In this document: positions 12,001 to 24,322 of the stretch, piece after piece
How the letters are laid out: each line of letters starts with the position of its first letter
Position numbering within the stretch: the first letter of the stretch is position 1
From: Gavia stellata
Lineage: Eukaryota > Chordata > Aves > Gaviiformes > Gaviidae
Direction: 5' to 3'
Length of the DNA: 64,000 nt
NCBI RefSeq assembly: GCF_030936135.1
Contig: NC_082595.1
Span: forward strand, 106,557,334-106,621,333
Translations under genes and position numbers: made by a program
The notes under the pieces: generated by a model
Seen by the model: the letters and a program-made list of their open reading frames with translations, nothing else
What the model was told of the DNA's origin: nothing
The model's database searches: none

Positions 12001-15000
12001 TGGGGGTATTGCAGATTATGGGCCAGGCTGAAGGGCAAGAAAGGTCACATGCCGTTGCGGGGGAAGCCACAACCTGAATGGACCGAAATCCTCCACTGTA
12101 GAAGGGACAGTCGAAAATGGCTGCTGGGGACCCGGGGGATGCTCCCCCTTGCTTGGAAAGAGAAACCCCAGGCAATGACCTTCCTGAAAGCAACTGTGCC
12201 ACCAAAGCCAGGACTGGGGACACTGAGGCGATTTCTGTTGCATCCCTGACACCACCACAGAGCTGAGCTACTCCAGGTCTTCTTCATCTCTTCTGGGCTT
12301 TAGGAGTCCTAAACGCAAACCGGTTAAGTAATGCCTGAGGCATTTCCAACGCCCTGAGCAAAGCCACCCTGGCAATCCCCAGCTTTCAACACAAGGTGGC
12401 AGGCTGTCCCCAAGGTGGAGGTCAAGGTGGCCAGAAATGGTCCTTCATCACCACAGAAAGGAAAATGCTGCTCCTTCTTGTCACCTCTTAGAGGAGGGAG
12501 GAAGGGCACAAGGTTTCTGTGGGACCTGCGGTGACTTAGGGAGCGTCGTATGTGGTGAATGAAGGCTCGTTGCTGTCAAAGGCTTCCTCCAAGCTTGAGC
12601 TCTCATCCAAAACAACCTACAGGCTTGGGAGGAGGTGACTGAGGGATGCCCGCAGTCTGGTTGTGGTGACAGTGGGATGCTGCTGTAGATGCATCTCCCC
12701 TGCCTGGAAATTAGGTACTGGCAGCATCCTCAGCACATTGCCTTTAGTGGTTTGGCTACCAGGGCTTGGGGCCAGACTGGGGATGGCATAGCTGAGGGCT
12801 GTTTCCCATCCTTTGGACCCATCTTGCCCATACGGACTTCTCCGGTGACCACCAGGCTGTCTCTAAGCCTGGTTACCCTAACCAGGCCTGATCCTGATCC
12901 TGATCCTGACCCTGACCCTGACCTGCAGGCTGACTTTGCAGCTTGACCTCAGACCCACCTCATCACTTCAACTTGCCTGAGGATGTAGACTCTTAGTTGA
13001 ACCTGTCCACCATCTCCAGGCCTGCAGCAAACCTGCACCAGCCATTTTGAGAGGGAAGAAACAAGAGCTAAGGAGGTGCCTTTGAGGGCCTCTGGCCAGT
13101 GCAGATGTAGCCCTGTCCCAGCTGCCCAGGATTACCCCAGGATGTGGGGGGGCTGCTGGGGGCATCTACCTGCTCCCCATCATCCACCAATGGAGGAATG
13201 GAGCACCCACATGGAGCACAGAGCTCCCTGCAGAGCAGAAACTTCCCATGGCTCCTGGGGCTTCTTGCCCTGAAGTTTATTCACAGGACAATCTGGATTA
13301 TATTGCAAAGAGTGACTAACATGGTGGGACTGTGGAAAGAGCAGTCTAATCCACCAAGTCTCGCATCTACAGTAGCTGTTGGCACTAGGTGACTGGCGTG
13401 CTACCTTGGACACTGGTGTCGGAGCCTGAACACATCGCACTAACAGCTTGATGCTCTGCCTTCCCCTCGCCCAGCCGAGAGCGTCCCCAGTTCATTAAGC
13501 CGATTTGCATACAGCTTTATATGAAGTCATTAAGAAGTGCCAGACGCAAGAGTGAAACTGGATGAAAACTTCACTGGTGGGAACAATCAAAGGAAATCCC
13601 AGTGCTCGAGCTCCAGTTTGCCTCAACAGAGGGAAATTCAATTAAGGGCTGATTTGATTTGTGTAGCTCAGAGAAAAGCCAGCTGACTGGGTGTTGGACA
13701 TATTTTTGGCTCTGAATCAGCCATAAATACCAAGGATTGTTTTAAGCAGACTGGAACAAACATGCTGGACCAAACCCATCTCTGGCTGCCAACTGGGCAG
13801 TCAGGGTGGGCAGCAGAGGAGGCAGAATTGCCCCTCACTGATGGAGAGCTGATGTGTAAGTGCTCACAGGGGTTGTCTTCTACACAGACCCCTCTCTAGG
13901 AGGAGACCCTGCAGATTTCAGCTGTGCTGGATCTGTCCTTCCCTCCCGTGCAGCTTGGTCATGCCTCTTAGCCACTGCACGCCACTACATCGTTAGTCCT
14001 CAGAGACCTGCACAGTTCATTGCACTAGAAATGCACCTTCTCACTTCAGGAGCTTTTGTTCTTGCAATTGCCTCCTTGGGGACGCTGAGATAAGGACAGT
14101 AACCAGTTATGATAAAGCTTTGCAGGAGTGATTAGGTATCCTGTGTTACTCATTATCTTCCTGTTATCGTTTTCTTTTCTTCCTTTGAAAAAACTGCTGT
14201 TTGTTAAATGAACCAATTCATCCTTTGCCAACGCACCAGATGAGCAGTGCCCAGTTTGCTTTACTTCTCCCAGGTTTCTGGCTGGGGGACTCAAGATGGG
14301 TGGTTTCTTAGTGTTCCCCTCCATCTGAGCCCATCTCTGGTGCGTACCCATTAAATCCTACTAACTGCTGGTTATCCTAAAGCCTGGAGGAACTACCCTC
14401 CCTGGGGGTGCACGGGGAAATTTAGCTCTCGCATGCAAGGAGCTGCTGCACTAATAAAGTTAATGAGAACCTTGCTGCCTAAACACAAGGGCCCCTGTGC
14501 AGCTGTGGTGCTGCATAAACACGGGCCAGCTCGCGCAGCTCCCGTGGGGACCTTGTCCGTCCCCAGTGTCCCTCTGTGCCCAAAGGTGCTCAGGGACTTG
14601 CAGCACCAGGTAAACTCCAGTTCCTGCTCATGTTGGGAGCAGAAAAACCGCACTGAGCTGCCCGCAGGTCCCCAGGAGCTACGGCCACGGAGCAGGATGA
14701 GGCTTGGAGGCACAGCCAGAGCTGCTGCTTGATCGCTGCAAAAAGCACGGGGCAAACAGAGCAGCCCAGGGTAGCAGGGAGCAAGCGCTGCTCAAAGACT
14801 TAGCATGAACAAGGTGTTCATTAATTCCCTTAATACTTCATGTGCACAGGGGGAGTTAACAGGTGCTCCTTCTGGAAGGAAAATTCATTTGCAGTACAAA
14901 GCAGTCCATTGGGTTGACAACAAAGAGCGTTTTTTCATTTGCTCAGGGAGCAAAATGGAAATGCACAGCCCCCAAAGGGAGAAATGAACTGATTTAAAAA

Positions 15001-15240
15001 GTCCTTCCCAGTCATTGGTGCTGTGCCTGAGGTCACATGAGAAGTGTCTATGTAAGCCTCTTGCTTGCCTGCATAAAACAAGGACTTTGTGGTAGGACTG
15101 GGAAAAGTTCCTCTCTGAATAATATATCTAACTGGGGAGGATACAAATCTCCTGCTGAAACCGCTCAAACAGGAAAATTCCTATGGGTGAGTTCACTTGA
15201 CTTTTTTTCCTCTCCTCTGTATGACACATGAGGGCTTGAA
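9021..15240. other. Non-coding unique sequence
   Basis: No protein domain seen on either strand. It holds the hexamer repeat at 12887. The stretch about 13490-13740 (attaagccgatttgcatacagc and following) has an AT-rich, low-CpG look that could reflect a conserved non-coding element, but that needs a cross-species alignment. Confidence 0.45.
12887..12922. repeat. Tandem hexamer, 3x CCTGAT then 3x CCTGAC
   Basis: Six hexamers in a row: three cctgat followed by three cctgac. The clean switch from one variant to the other suggests slippage after a single T-to-C change. In one frame it reads as a D-P repeat, but there is no evidence that this is translated. Confidence 0.9.
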
Positions 15241-15550
15241 CAGATCTGATCATCTGTTCCCCTCCCGCTCTGAGCCGTGCTCCCTCCTTGTCCCCTGCCC
15301 GGTGGCATCTCCAGTGCTCAACCAGTCCCTCCATCTGCCGCTTTGCTTCCTCCCGCTACGCTGGCCGCAAACCAGCCCAGCAAACATCCGTGAGGTTTCC
15401 TGCCGGCTCGGTGAGCTGAATTGGCTGCTCCAGCAGGGCATCCGCCGGGAGTCAGGGATGGGGAGGAGGCAGGCAGCAAGAGCAGCCATGCTCGCGCTGT
15501 TAGGGCAGCTCAGCTGGAGCATGCCACGTAGTCCCACTGGAGCCAGCGAA
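15241..15550. promoter_or_regulatory. CpG-enriched patch, possible promoter
   Basis: I count 16 CpG dinucleotides in about 310 bases, denser than in the sequence on either side. The same interval stays open in frames on both strands, as expected of GC-rich DNA. A donor-like ctcggtgagc lies near 15409. No TATA box or coding start is evident. Assignment to any gene is inference. Confidence 0.3.
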
Positions 15551-18500
15551 AAGTTATTCTTAAAACTGGGGAGAGGGTCCAGGAAGCACTGAGTGATGAC
15601 TGTGCTATTTGGAAAAGCTGTGTCCCCCAAAGACTTTGAATATTGCTGATAGCTTAGCGCTCCATGGCTTAGTTTCCCCAATTAGCAAAGATGTCAAAGG
15701 CTGGCTGGAGTTGCCTGGGCAAATTCTGAGTCTGAGTAATTGTGACATAAAAGTGGACAGACAGGCTATCACTAGCCAACTACAGCAAAAGCTAAACCTA
15801 TCTTTTTCAATACTTGGCAAAGACTGCATTTAATACTAAATAAATATTGATTTCTTGGAACCATTTCCCTTTAAAATGAGCAGGCTGGATAAAAGGCTTC
15901 CCTGCTGTCCCAACTGCGTAAAAAGGCAAGATTTATTTTCTTGCTTTGCTGAGCAATGCTGGTGGACAACCATACCTCAGGTTTTCCTTCCTGCTTCTAT
16001 CATGTCTGCTTATCAGGAAGTATCACCTGTTTACTCAAGATAAGACAAACAGAGTTTGATCATCTGAGGCCTCTTAGAGGCATCCTACGAGCATCCTTTG
16101 TAGTCTGAACTGGACAACCTGCAAACGACAGCCCCATGAGCACACAGCTCAGGCTGGTCAGATTTGCCGGTGTTCTGAGCTAGATCAATGTGTGTTTTTA
16201 AGCAGAACCAATGTGAAAGCTGGGCTGTGCTCCACGGGGAGCATCTGACCGACTTTAAAGCTTTGAACCAGAAGGAGAAAGCAAAAGCTGCTCTTCCCAG
16301 AAAGCAGTGGGGACTGGCGCCTGTCCCATCTGACCTTGATTTTTGGCTATGGGAATGGACATTGTGGCCATGCGTACACGGATCAGTGTTGTCACATGGC
16401 CCCTTGCAGTTGGACGTGAATAAACGGGTAAGCAAGGGCTGGTAGCAGCGTGCAGTCTTTGGCAGGACTAAAACCTGCCAGCAGCGAGCGGCTCTGTCTG
16501 CGCTGGCTAGTGGGAGGGGGAATGATGCTTTTCCTTTGGGACACATCCTGCAGCAGACAGCATCAGTGGAGAGAGGTCCCACAGTGACCGCAGCCTGCCC
16601 ACCTACCCCAGAGCACAAGCCCCGTGCAATCAGCATGGCCAGAGGGATGTGTTTAATCAAGTCTGTACTTGAGGCGCTTGCCCACGCGGTTCCCAAGGTC
16701 ATGCCTACACACCAGCAGCCTCCGTCATGTGTATCACAGTACCATGTCACATTGTCCCCTGCCTCATGGTGCTGGGACCATGAGGATGGTGGATTTGGAT
16801 GAGCCAGACGTGTGCTGAGCCAGCTACTGTGCAAGGGATCCGGGGAAAGGAGAGAAAACAGGGGATGTGCCACAGCCATCAACGAAGTCCCTTTACGCTG
16901 CATTTCTTTCACCTGCTGCTAGCAGCACTGTCTCACCCCCTGGGAGACCCCTCCGAGGTGTGTCGGGTGACAGCATGTGTCCCTCCCCATTCCTTGCTGG
17001 GGTTAGGATAGGGCCAGTGCTTTCAAGTGTAGACTAGTCCCAAGAAATTTATCTTGCCAGCTTCCTTTTCGTAACAGGAAGGACAGCGGGCAAACAATAA
17101 TTGCAGGAAATGTACAACTGGCCCAGGCAAAGGTAGAAGGTTTGCTCTGGATCTTGTGTGCAGATGGGAACAAGAAGAAAAGCCAATGCTGAAGGCTTGT
17201 GGGTCTTCTTCATGGACTTTTTTTTTTTAACTGAGGAATGCTATTTTGTCACAAATAAAGTCTTGCGGAAATGTGTCTGACTCCACAAAACTATGGATGA
17301 AACACGGACAGGGTTATGTGTGCTAGAAGCCAGCCTGCTTTCTCATTGCCTGTGAGCCCCAGCCACCGTCAGCGATGCCTCCAGGGAAACTGCCCAGCAG
17401 AGCTCTCCCGTGCTGAGGGTCCTAGGGGGTCTCAGACCCCTGCTAGAGAGCCAAGGCATCTTACACCCCTGGGAACCATATCTTGGACACTTGGGATACT
17501 CAACAAGAAACAAGAACTACTTCTGGGCTTGGTGGAAGGTTCTCAACCCCTTGGCCCAGGGCAATTTTCTCACAGTGCCCAAGTTCTGTAAAACTTGAGT
17601 ATTCACTGATCTGGCTGACAGCTAGCAAAGATGAGAGAAACCATCAACAGCCACGGATAAGCCTCTGCTTCAACCCCAGAATAATTTATCAGAAAATTAA
17701 AATGTATTTTGTTTATTTCAAAATATTTTTCCTGTATTTCTTTCTCTTAGAGACCCTATTAGAGATTCTTGTTTCAGGTCCCAGAGTGGGATATATAATG
17801 TTTTGCAGTATGTGATGAATTTCAGCTGGAGGGAAAGTCCAGCTTTCAACCACCTCTAATCTCAGCTATCTTCAGCCTCCATTCCCCAACCCCTTGGACA
17901 GATTGGACACTCCAAAGCCTCGACGGGGGGAGAGCCTGTGATGCACCAGCCCTTCTGTAAGGATCAGTGTATTCAGTGACCTGGGACTTGAGGAGGAAGA
18001 GTCCCAAAGAAGGGGCTCCACCTGCCAGTCCACAGGTCTGGTCCTCCTCTCCAGCCACCCTTGCAAATGGAGGATTTACACTGGTGCTAATGAAATTATC
18101 TTGCTGCAAAACTGGTGTGAGAGGAAATTCAAGCTGAATATTTGCTGTCCTTTCTGTTCAGCTGGGACCAGTGAGAAGGTCAAACCCATGCCCAGCGTCA
18201 GCTGAGCTTGCTGAATGCACACCCTAACCTAAGATCAGGGTTTATTTTCATGTACACAGTCCACAGTTGATATTTCTTCTCCATTTTTGTGCTAACCATT
18301 AAGAAAGAATCACCTTTGTGCTGCACTAATAAAAAGGCCAGGTGTGCTGGTTTAATAATCAAACAAACCTTTTTAATCCATAAACAGCATTTTCAAGATG
18401 CATTAACCTGATATTTCGGTATTGCCCTGTCCCGTGTTCCCCTTTGTCTCTTGGAGGGGTTTTGGGATGTGCAGCAAGAGTTTTCTCTCCAGATCTATTC

Positions 18501-21500
18501 TACAGGTGATATGTCTGTTCTGGATCACAATCCCACAGGCTTTCCGGTCATTTCTATAGGTGAGATCTGGAAGGCTATTGGGAGAAAACAAGTCTGGAAG
18601 AAGTCATAAAATGCACACGCAGCCCAAGATCTTTGGCTTGTCCAGGGACAGCCTGTAATCCTCATAAATGCCTCACAACATGGATGATGTCTGGACCTGG
18701 TCCAGGCTGAGCTCCTCAGGAAGGGACTCTCAGAAACCTGCAAAGTTGAACATGGATCTACCCAAAAAAGTACTGAGCAGGCAGAGGTATCTATAGGCTT
18801 AGGCAATGGCTGATCCTGACTTTCAGAGTATTTAAGAGGGGTATTGATAATGGACACGGAACTTGGCACCTGAAGTGGCAATTAAGTACTCACATCCCTA
18901 TGGGCACTTAGTTTTGGCTAGGGAGTTGTCTGCTTTGAAAAGCACAGGGGCTTTCCAGCAAAAACTGTTGTTAGACAAAGCACCTCAAACTCATACCTGT
19001 TTTACTTCAGAAATACCAATACAATGCAGTCTCAGCACATCCAAGAGATGTGAATGAGGCCATGCCACTGGGCTTATTTCACCCAAAGCCTTTCAGGTTC
19101 AGTTTGCAGTCGCTCAGCCACACCTGAATCAGCTCTGCAGGCGTGACAAAGGTGCCAAGCTTAGCCTAAGGGATCGGACCAGTATGACTGCATACCACAG
19201 AGGCATTTTTGGTGTTGGCAAATGAGAGAGCTCAGGGGCCAAACAAAAGCCAAACTTCAGTCTCAGATCTGGGGTACTGAGTTGCAAATCAAGGTTGTGT
19301 CTGGCATTTGACCCCTTTGGCATCTACCCCTTCAGCCTCTTAACACTGAGGTGAGCGTTTTCCTTGTTAAGAAATTATTTTTTTTGTTGCTCACATCTGT
19401 TTTTCTCTATTAGTCTCTCTCCTCTTTTTCCTTTCTTTTTCAACACAGAAAGCCCAGCAAACTGAAGCCATTAGCGCAACTGAGGCCCCCAACCAGGGGA
19501 AAAGCCTCTGAGGCTGCTGAGAAAAGGATCCCATCTCTAGAAAGGCATAAGAGATTTGGTATTAAAATACCACCCTGTTCTACACCATTTCACTCTTGCT
19601 TCAGCGGCATCTGAGCCCCAAGGCAACCAGTCCTCCTCCTGTGTAATGGCAAGCCTGGACGCTGAACTGAGGGCAAAATATGGTAGGAGCAGATGCTCAT
19701 AAGTGAGGTGTTACCTCTTTCTTCACATCGGGTCTAGGCATCTTTGAGTTTTGCAATATAACTGCATCTCTACACACTGAAATACTCCTAGTAGTCATTC
19801 TCTATGGATTCAGATACCTAAGGACAAGTGTCATGGCCCTGAAAGCACTGACAGGCTTTGCAAGCTCTCTCCTCCTCTCTTTGAGGTTTGCTTGCCTCTA
19901 CCCAAGGTCAGGTCTGCAAGGGTGCAGCTGTGTAACCAGGGATCAGACTGCTGGGAAGACAGCTAAGGTGTGAGAACAACCTGGGAGATGTCTTACTGGG
20001 GACACTGCCTTGGCTCAGGACCCACATTTAAGTTTTGCCCTCCGTCCTTGGCCGCGCCACGTTGTGCATCTGCGTGTGCCCAGCCTTGTACCTTGCTAAT
20101 CCCAACACTGACTTGCTGATGTGACCTCCCGGCTTCACCTTGGACCTGCGCCTTTACTATGGGTTCATTTGGGGATGGAACTGCGACCGAACCCGGTCAC
20201 TGTCACCAGACCTGCTCTGCTTTCCTTGTTCAGGTGCCACGGGACTGTGCCCATCAGCAAGGGCACTGCTTTTCCAGCTCCCAGCTCCTGCCGTATGGAG
20301 CAGCCAGATTCTTCTGCTCCCTGGCACTGGGTCTCTCCTTCCCCTGTGGGTTAAGCATCTACCCAGGCACTTGTAAGCCAAGTCCTAGGTGCCTCACCAG
20401 GTGCCTTTCCATTGGTTTTTCTGGGAATTTGTCAGTCCTTGGAAACACACTATTGCAACTCAACCAGAAGCTGTGCTGGAGACTTCCATGCCAATGGAAA
20501 GCACTTGAAGGTTCAGGGTAAAGTGTTATCTAGCATTTGGGATATCTGCTGGTGGTTCAGATCTGCAAGAGAATTCAGTTCCTTATGGCCCATCTATCTT
20601 GAGTAAAAAGCAACTAATGGACTGACGAACATCATGGATCAGGCACAAAGCAAAGACACTTGGAGGAAGTTTAACCAACCACCACAAGAATCTGATAGTG
20701 CAAAAATTCTACCAGGTGGTGGAAGAGAGAGGGTTGCTCTTGGGAGCGGTGGGGGTGGCATTTGTCAGCATTCCCCTGATAAGGATCTAAATTGTGCCAG
20801 ATTCCTTCCACTCTACCCAGAAAACAAACTGCACCCTTCCTTAATGCTGTTACAGGGCAGAGTTTCCCCACTTCTATGGGCTATAAGCAAACAAGGAAGT
20901 CTCTGGCAGAAGACGGGAATTCAGGTGAACCACCTCTCCCTTTCCAGCAACACTGACAAAAGCCTGCTTAAATGGTCCTCCGCTGGAGCCAGGGTGCCCT
21001 TCCCCAGTGCTCTGGCTCCAGGCTCATCGCTGTGTCTCACACCCAGGACACTGGCCTGACTTCTGTCTCCAGAGTCCTTAGGGTACAGCAACATTCGGGA
21101 CTCTTCAGCAACCTCCCACCTGCTTAGCATAGAACTGTCAAAACACAAAGTTGTCTTATGAACCACAGAAGTAATGGATTTTTTTCCCCAGCTTTATATC
21201 CAACAACTTCTACTGCAATATCATGGAGTCCCACCATATTCCCTATAATACCATAACAATACTGAAGCCACCACACCTGCCCTAGAACCTACTGTAGTCC
21301 TTCTGTGTCCTCTTTATGCCTCTGTTCCCAACTGTCTCCTGTATTTCCAACAGACCTATCCCTTACGTCCCCATAGTGCCCCTCAATTCATTTCTATACT
21401 CTCCCTCCCTTCCTAATACCATCAGTCAGCTCACGTGTCTCTTGACTGGCTCAGCCTGGCTGTTGGCTTGACAAAAGTCTTCACCGTATAGAAGGCAACC

Positions 21501-22159
21501 ACTTAACTGGTGTTTGACTAGCTGGACATCTTTTCCAGCTGCTGAGCAGCCAAACAAAACATACTTGTCCTTTAGGTATTTGTCCTTTAGCCCAGCCTCT
21601 GACAGGAAACATATAGGTATTTATTACTATTGAGATTACAAGAAATTACAGTATCTCTGTCCTACGGAGAAACCGTGTGATCAGTCTAAAAGGTGTTAGG
21701 GAAGGAATTAACAAACATTGCAACACAGAATGCATACTCATGGCTAAAAAAAACCCCCTTCCTCAAAATAGTTTTCTTCTCCCAATACACATGGGGTCGT
21801 CTCTTAAAAAGTGGCATGGATGTCTGGCCAGGGGACCTCTGCGGCAACATTGTCTTCTTTTCAACAGCAGAAAGAGTTCATCTTGTCCCAGAGCAAAGAA
21901 GGTCAGCAAAGAAGAATTTGATTTAATAAAAAACTAGGTCTGGGAGCTGGACCTGTGGGTCAGAGGGAACACATCGTGGTGAAGAGATCTCATTCATGTC
22001 TGCAAAGCAGAAAAAAGATCAGATTCAGACAGGAAAAGTGCCTTTCACAGGGAATTGTACCAAATACAAAGGTTTCTGTATAGCCAGAAGTTTCTGTTTT
22101 GCCTAGTTATTTTCTATGCAAAAGAGGAAATGCCTTGCTGAATGAATGGATGAGGTGTG

Positions 22160-22181
22160 TATATATATATATATATATATA
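22160..22181. repeat. (TA)n microsatellite
   Basis: An uninterrupted run of alternating T and A of about 22 bases, flanked by gtgtg on the left and acacgg on the right. Confidence 0.95.
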
Positions 22182-22380
22182 CACGGACTCTCTGCAAGCT
22201 GGAATTCATAAATCCTTTTTGTATTTGCCTTTCTTTGGGCTCGATTACCTCTAGTCATCCATGTGGTGACTCCACATCTCTCATGGAGGGATCTGACCTT
22301 TGTTGTCTCATGCCCGCTTGGGTTTTGCAGTGAGCTGATGGACGTTTAGGGCAGAAGGGTGACTGGTAAGCAGCTGTATG

Positions 22381-22424
22381 ACCAGAATTCTCTTTACCAG
22401 TGACCAGAATGCTCTTTACCAGTA
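22381..22424. repeat. 22-bp tandem duplication
   Basis: Two 22-base units, accagaattctctttaccag followed by tg, then accagaatgctctttaccag followed by ta, directly adjacent. A third partial unit (accagcatg) follows. Confidence 0.85.
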
Positions 22425-22794
22425 ACCAGCATGATGCATAAACATGTTCTGACAGGGTCGAAAGGTCTCTTTTCAATGGAAAGGATATGCAAATCCATGA
22501 ACTAAATATACATGCAACCCACTGACACGTACTTCAGCCAGCACACATTACATGTGAATCAGTAGTGGTTGTACAGCCCGTATTCTTTCACCTTGGAGCC
22601 TCTCACAGATAGTGGATCCCTTTTTCTTCACCTTCATAAGCACGGAAAACAGTTTGGAGGACCTGCCCAAGGTATTGTACCTTAATATCATATATGATAT
22701 TTGCTGTCAGAGCAAGGATTTTAAATCCACATCTTCCTAGGCAAGTTTATTATCCTAACGCCTACCTACGTAAGGCTTCCTCTCTCTTGTAAAT

Positions 22795-22826
22795 AAATAG
22801 AGTACTAAGTAAATAGAGTACTAAGT
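22795..22826. repeat. 16-bp tandem duplication
   Basis: The unit aaatagagtactaagt occurs twice in a row without a mismatch. Confidence 0.85.
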
Positions 22827-24197
22827 GAAAGGAGCATGAGAACATAACAAAAGGCAGTATACATATAGTCTATCTCCTCACTTTTGTGCTTGTCATGGGG
22901 ACAAGATGAAGAGAAAAGCTCCTGGAGCTCTTTCCCTACACCTTCCCCTTTGCCCTAGGAGAAGAATACCATTCTTTTGATCATAACACATCGACTTCCC
23001 CACCACGTTGGACTATGTGCCACATTGACCAGACTTCAAAAGAAAGGTCTTGGCCCTGAAAGCACTCCCCAGCTGGGTTCTTCATGTGCTTGAGGTCACT
23101 CCCATGCCAAAGTCTGTGCACTACTGGAGCTTTAACTCTTCAAGAGCTCCCATTCATGCCCTGCCTAAATCCTGCAGGTTCTGCTCATTTCCAGCTCCAG
23201 GAGATATCCTCTTCCCTCCATCCCCACCTGGGTTCTGGCCATCTCACTGACAGCACCACCTGGACAATGACAATGTTCTTCCACCTCCTTCTGCTGGTAT
23301 CTGCTCTCGCAGACACCATGTCTAGCCTGAGCATTGTCCTAGCTTGTCCCTTTGACATGCCAGGACCAGGACCATTCCTTGTGTCCCTGTCCTGTCCCAT
23401 CTGTGTATCTTCAGCTACTACTTGTTCTGCTCGTTGGAGCACGAGCTCTGGGTCTGTACAGCTTCAACAAAAAGTTATCCTCCTGACTGCTGGGCTTCTC
23501 TGTGTTGTTACTATTACTTCTATTAATAATTTTAATGTGCAGATAATACAATAATAAGTGGGAAATCCACAGCACACTGCGTCGTATGGAGTCCTCAAGC
23601 CCCATGTTATGTAGGATACAGCTTTGCAGAGTTCTCCACACCCAAACCCCTCAGGTGATCATTTGTTTGGTAATGCACCATTAAAAAGCATTTCCTTCAT
23701 TGTCCATTGTCAGAAGGACGAGGAAAATAGGCCATTGCCTGGAGCCATCCATTTTAAACAGGACCCAGTTAACCCAAAGGAAGCTGCCTGAAGTTTCAGA
23801 AAGGGATGGGTGGGTTGCGCTTTGTGGGTAGGGACTCAAAAACCCCTGGAGGAATTACTGCGTGTTTTCTGCTAGGGGAAATCCAACAATCGGGTGAACA
23901 CAAAGGCTACCAGTTACAGGCGTTTTCCACTTCCTCTATTGGTTTTCACAAGAGCAGAATGAGTTCTCCATCGTTCTGCCGAAGTTCCTACTTTGGCCTG
24001 GGTCTCTGCACTGGGATTTCCTATCAGCTATGAAGGCCCTTGGTTGCCTATTGTTAATGCTGCTTTTAGCACATGAAGCTTTATATAACCCCAGACAAAA
24101 CATGTTGTTAAAACCACGGTGCACTAAAGCACCCAGATACCTAATTTAATAATAAAAGAGCTCCAGCAAGTCTAAAAGCTGAAAGAGCAGGTCCTTG

Positions 24198-24322
24198 GAA
24201 ACCTTGGAAACTACCGTGAGGGTGGAAACCATCTTCCACCCAACACCAAACCCACCTGCAAACCAAAATATAGATGGGAATAAAAGTCAGAAAAACAAGA
24301 ATGAACAATAAACATACCATGA
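24198..24322. repeat. 125-bp direct repeat, copy A
   Basis: The block starts gaaaccttggaaactaccgt and ends aataaacataccatga. It pairs without any gap with 25920-26044, 1,722 bases downstream; I count 8 differences in 125 positions by eye, so about 94% identity. The sequence contains two AATAAA/AATAAAC motifs. I recognise no gene or known repeat in it. Confidence 0.9.

Larger units (their letters stand above)
15551..24197. other. Non-coding unique sequence with short tandem repeats
   Basis: Contains a 275-codon open frame on the minus strand (16085-16912) with no recognisable domain, the TA microsatellite and the tandem duplications near 22.4 and 22.8 kb. No exon could be supported. Confidence 0.45.
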
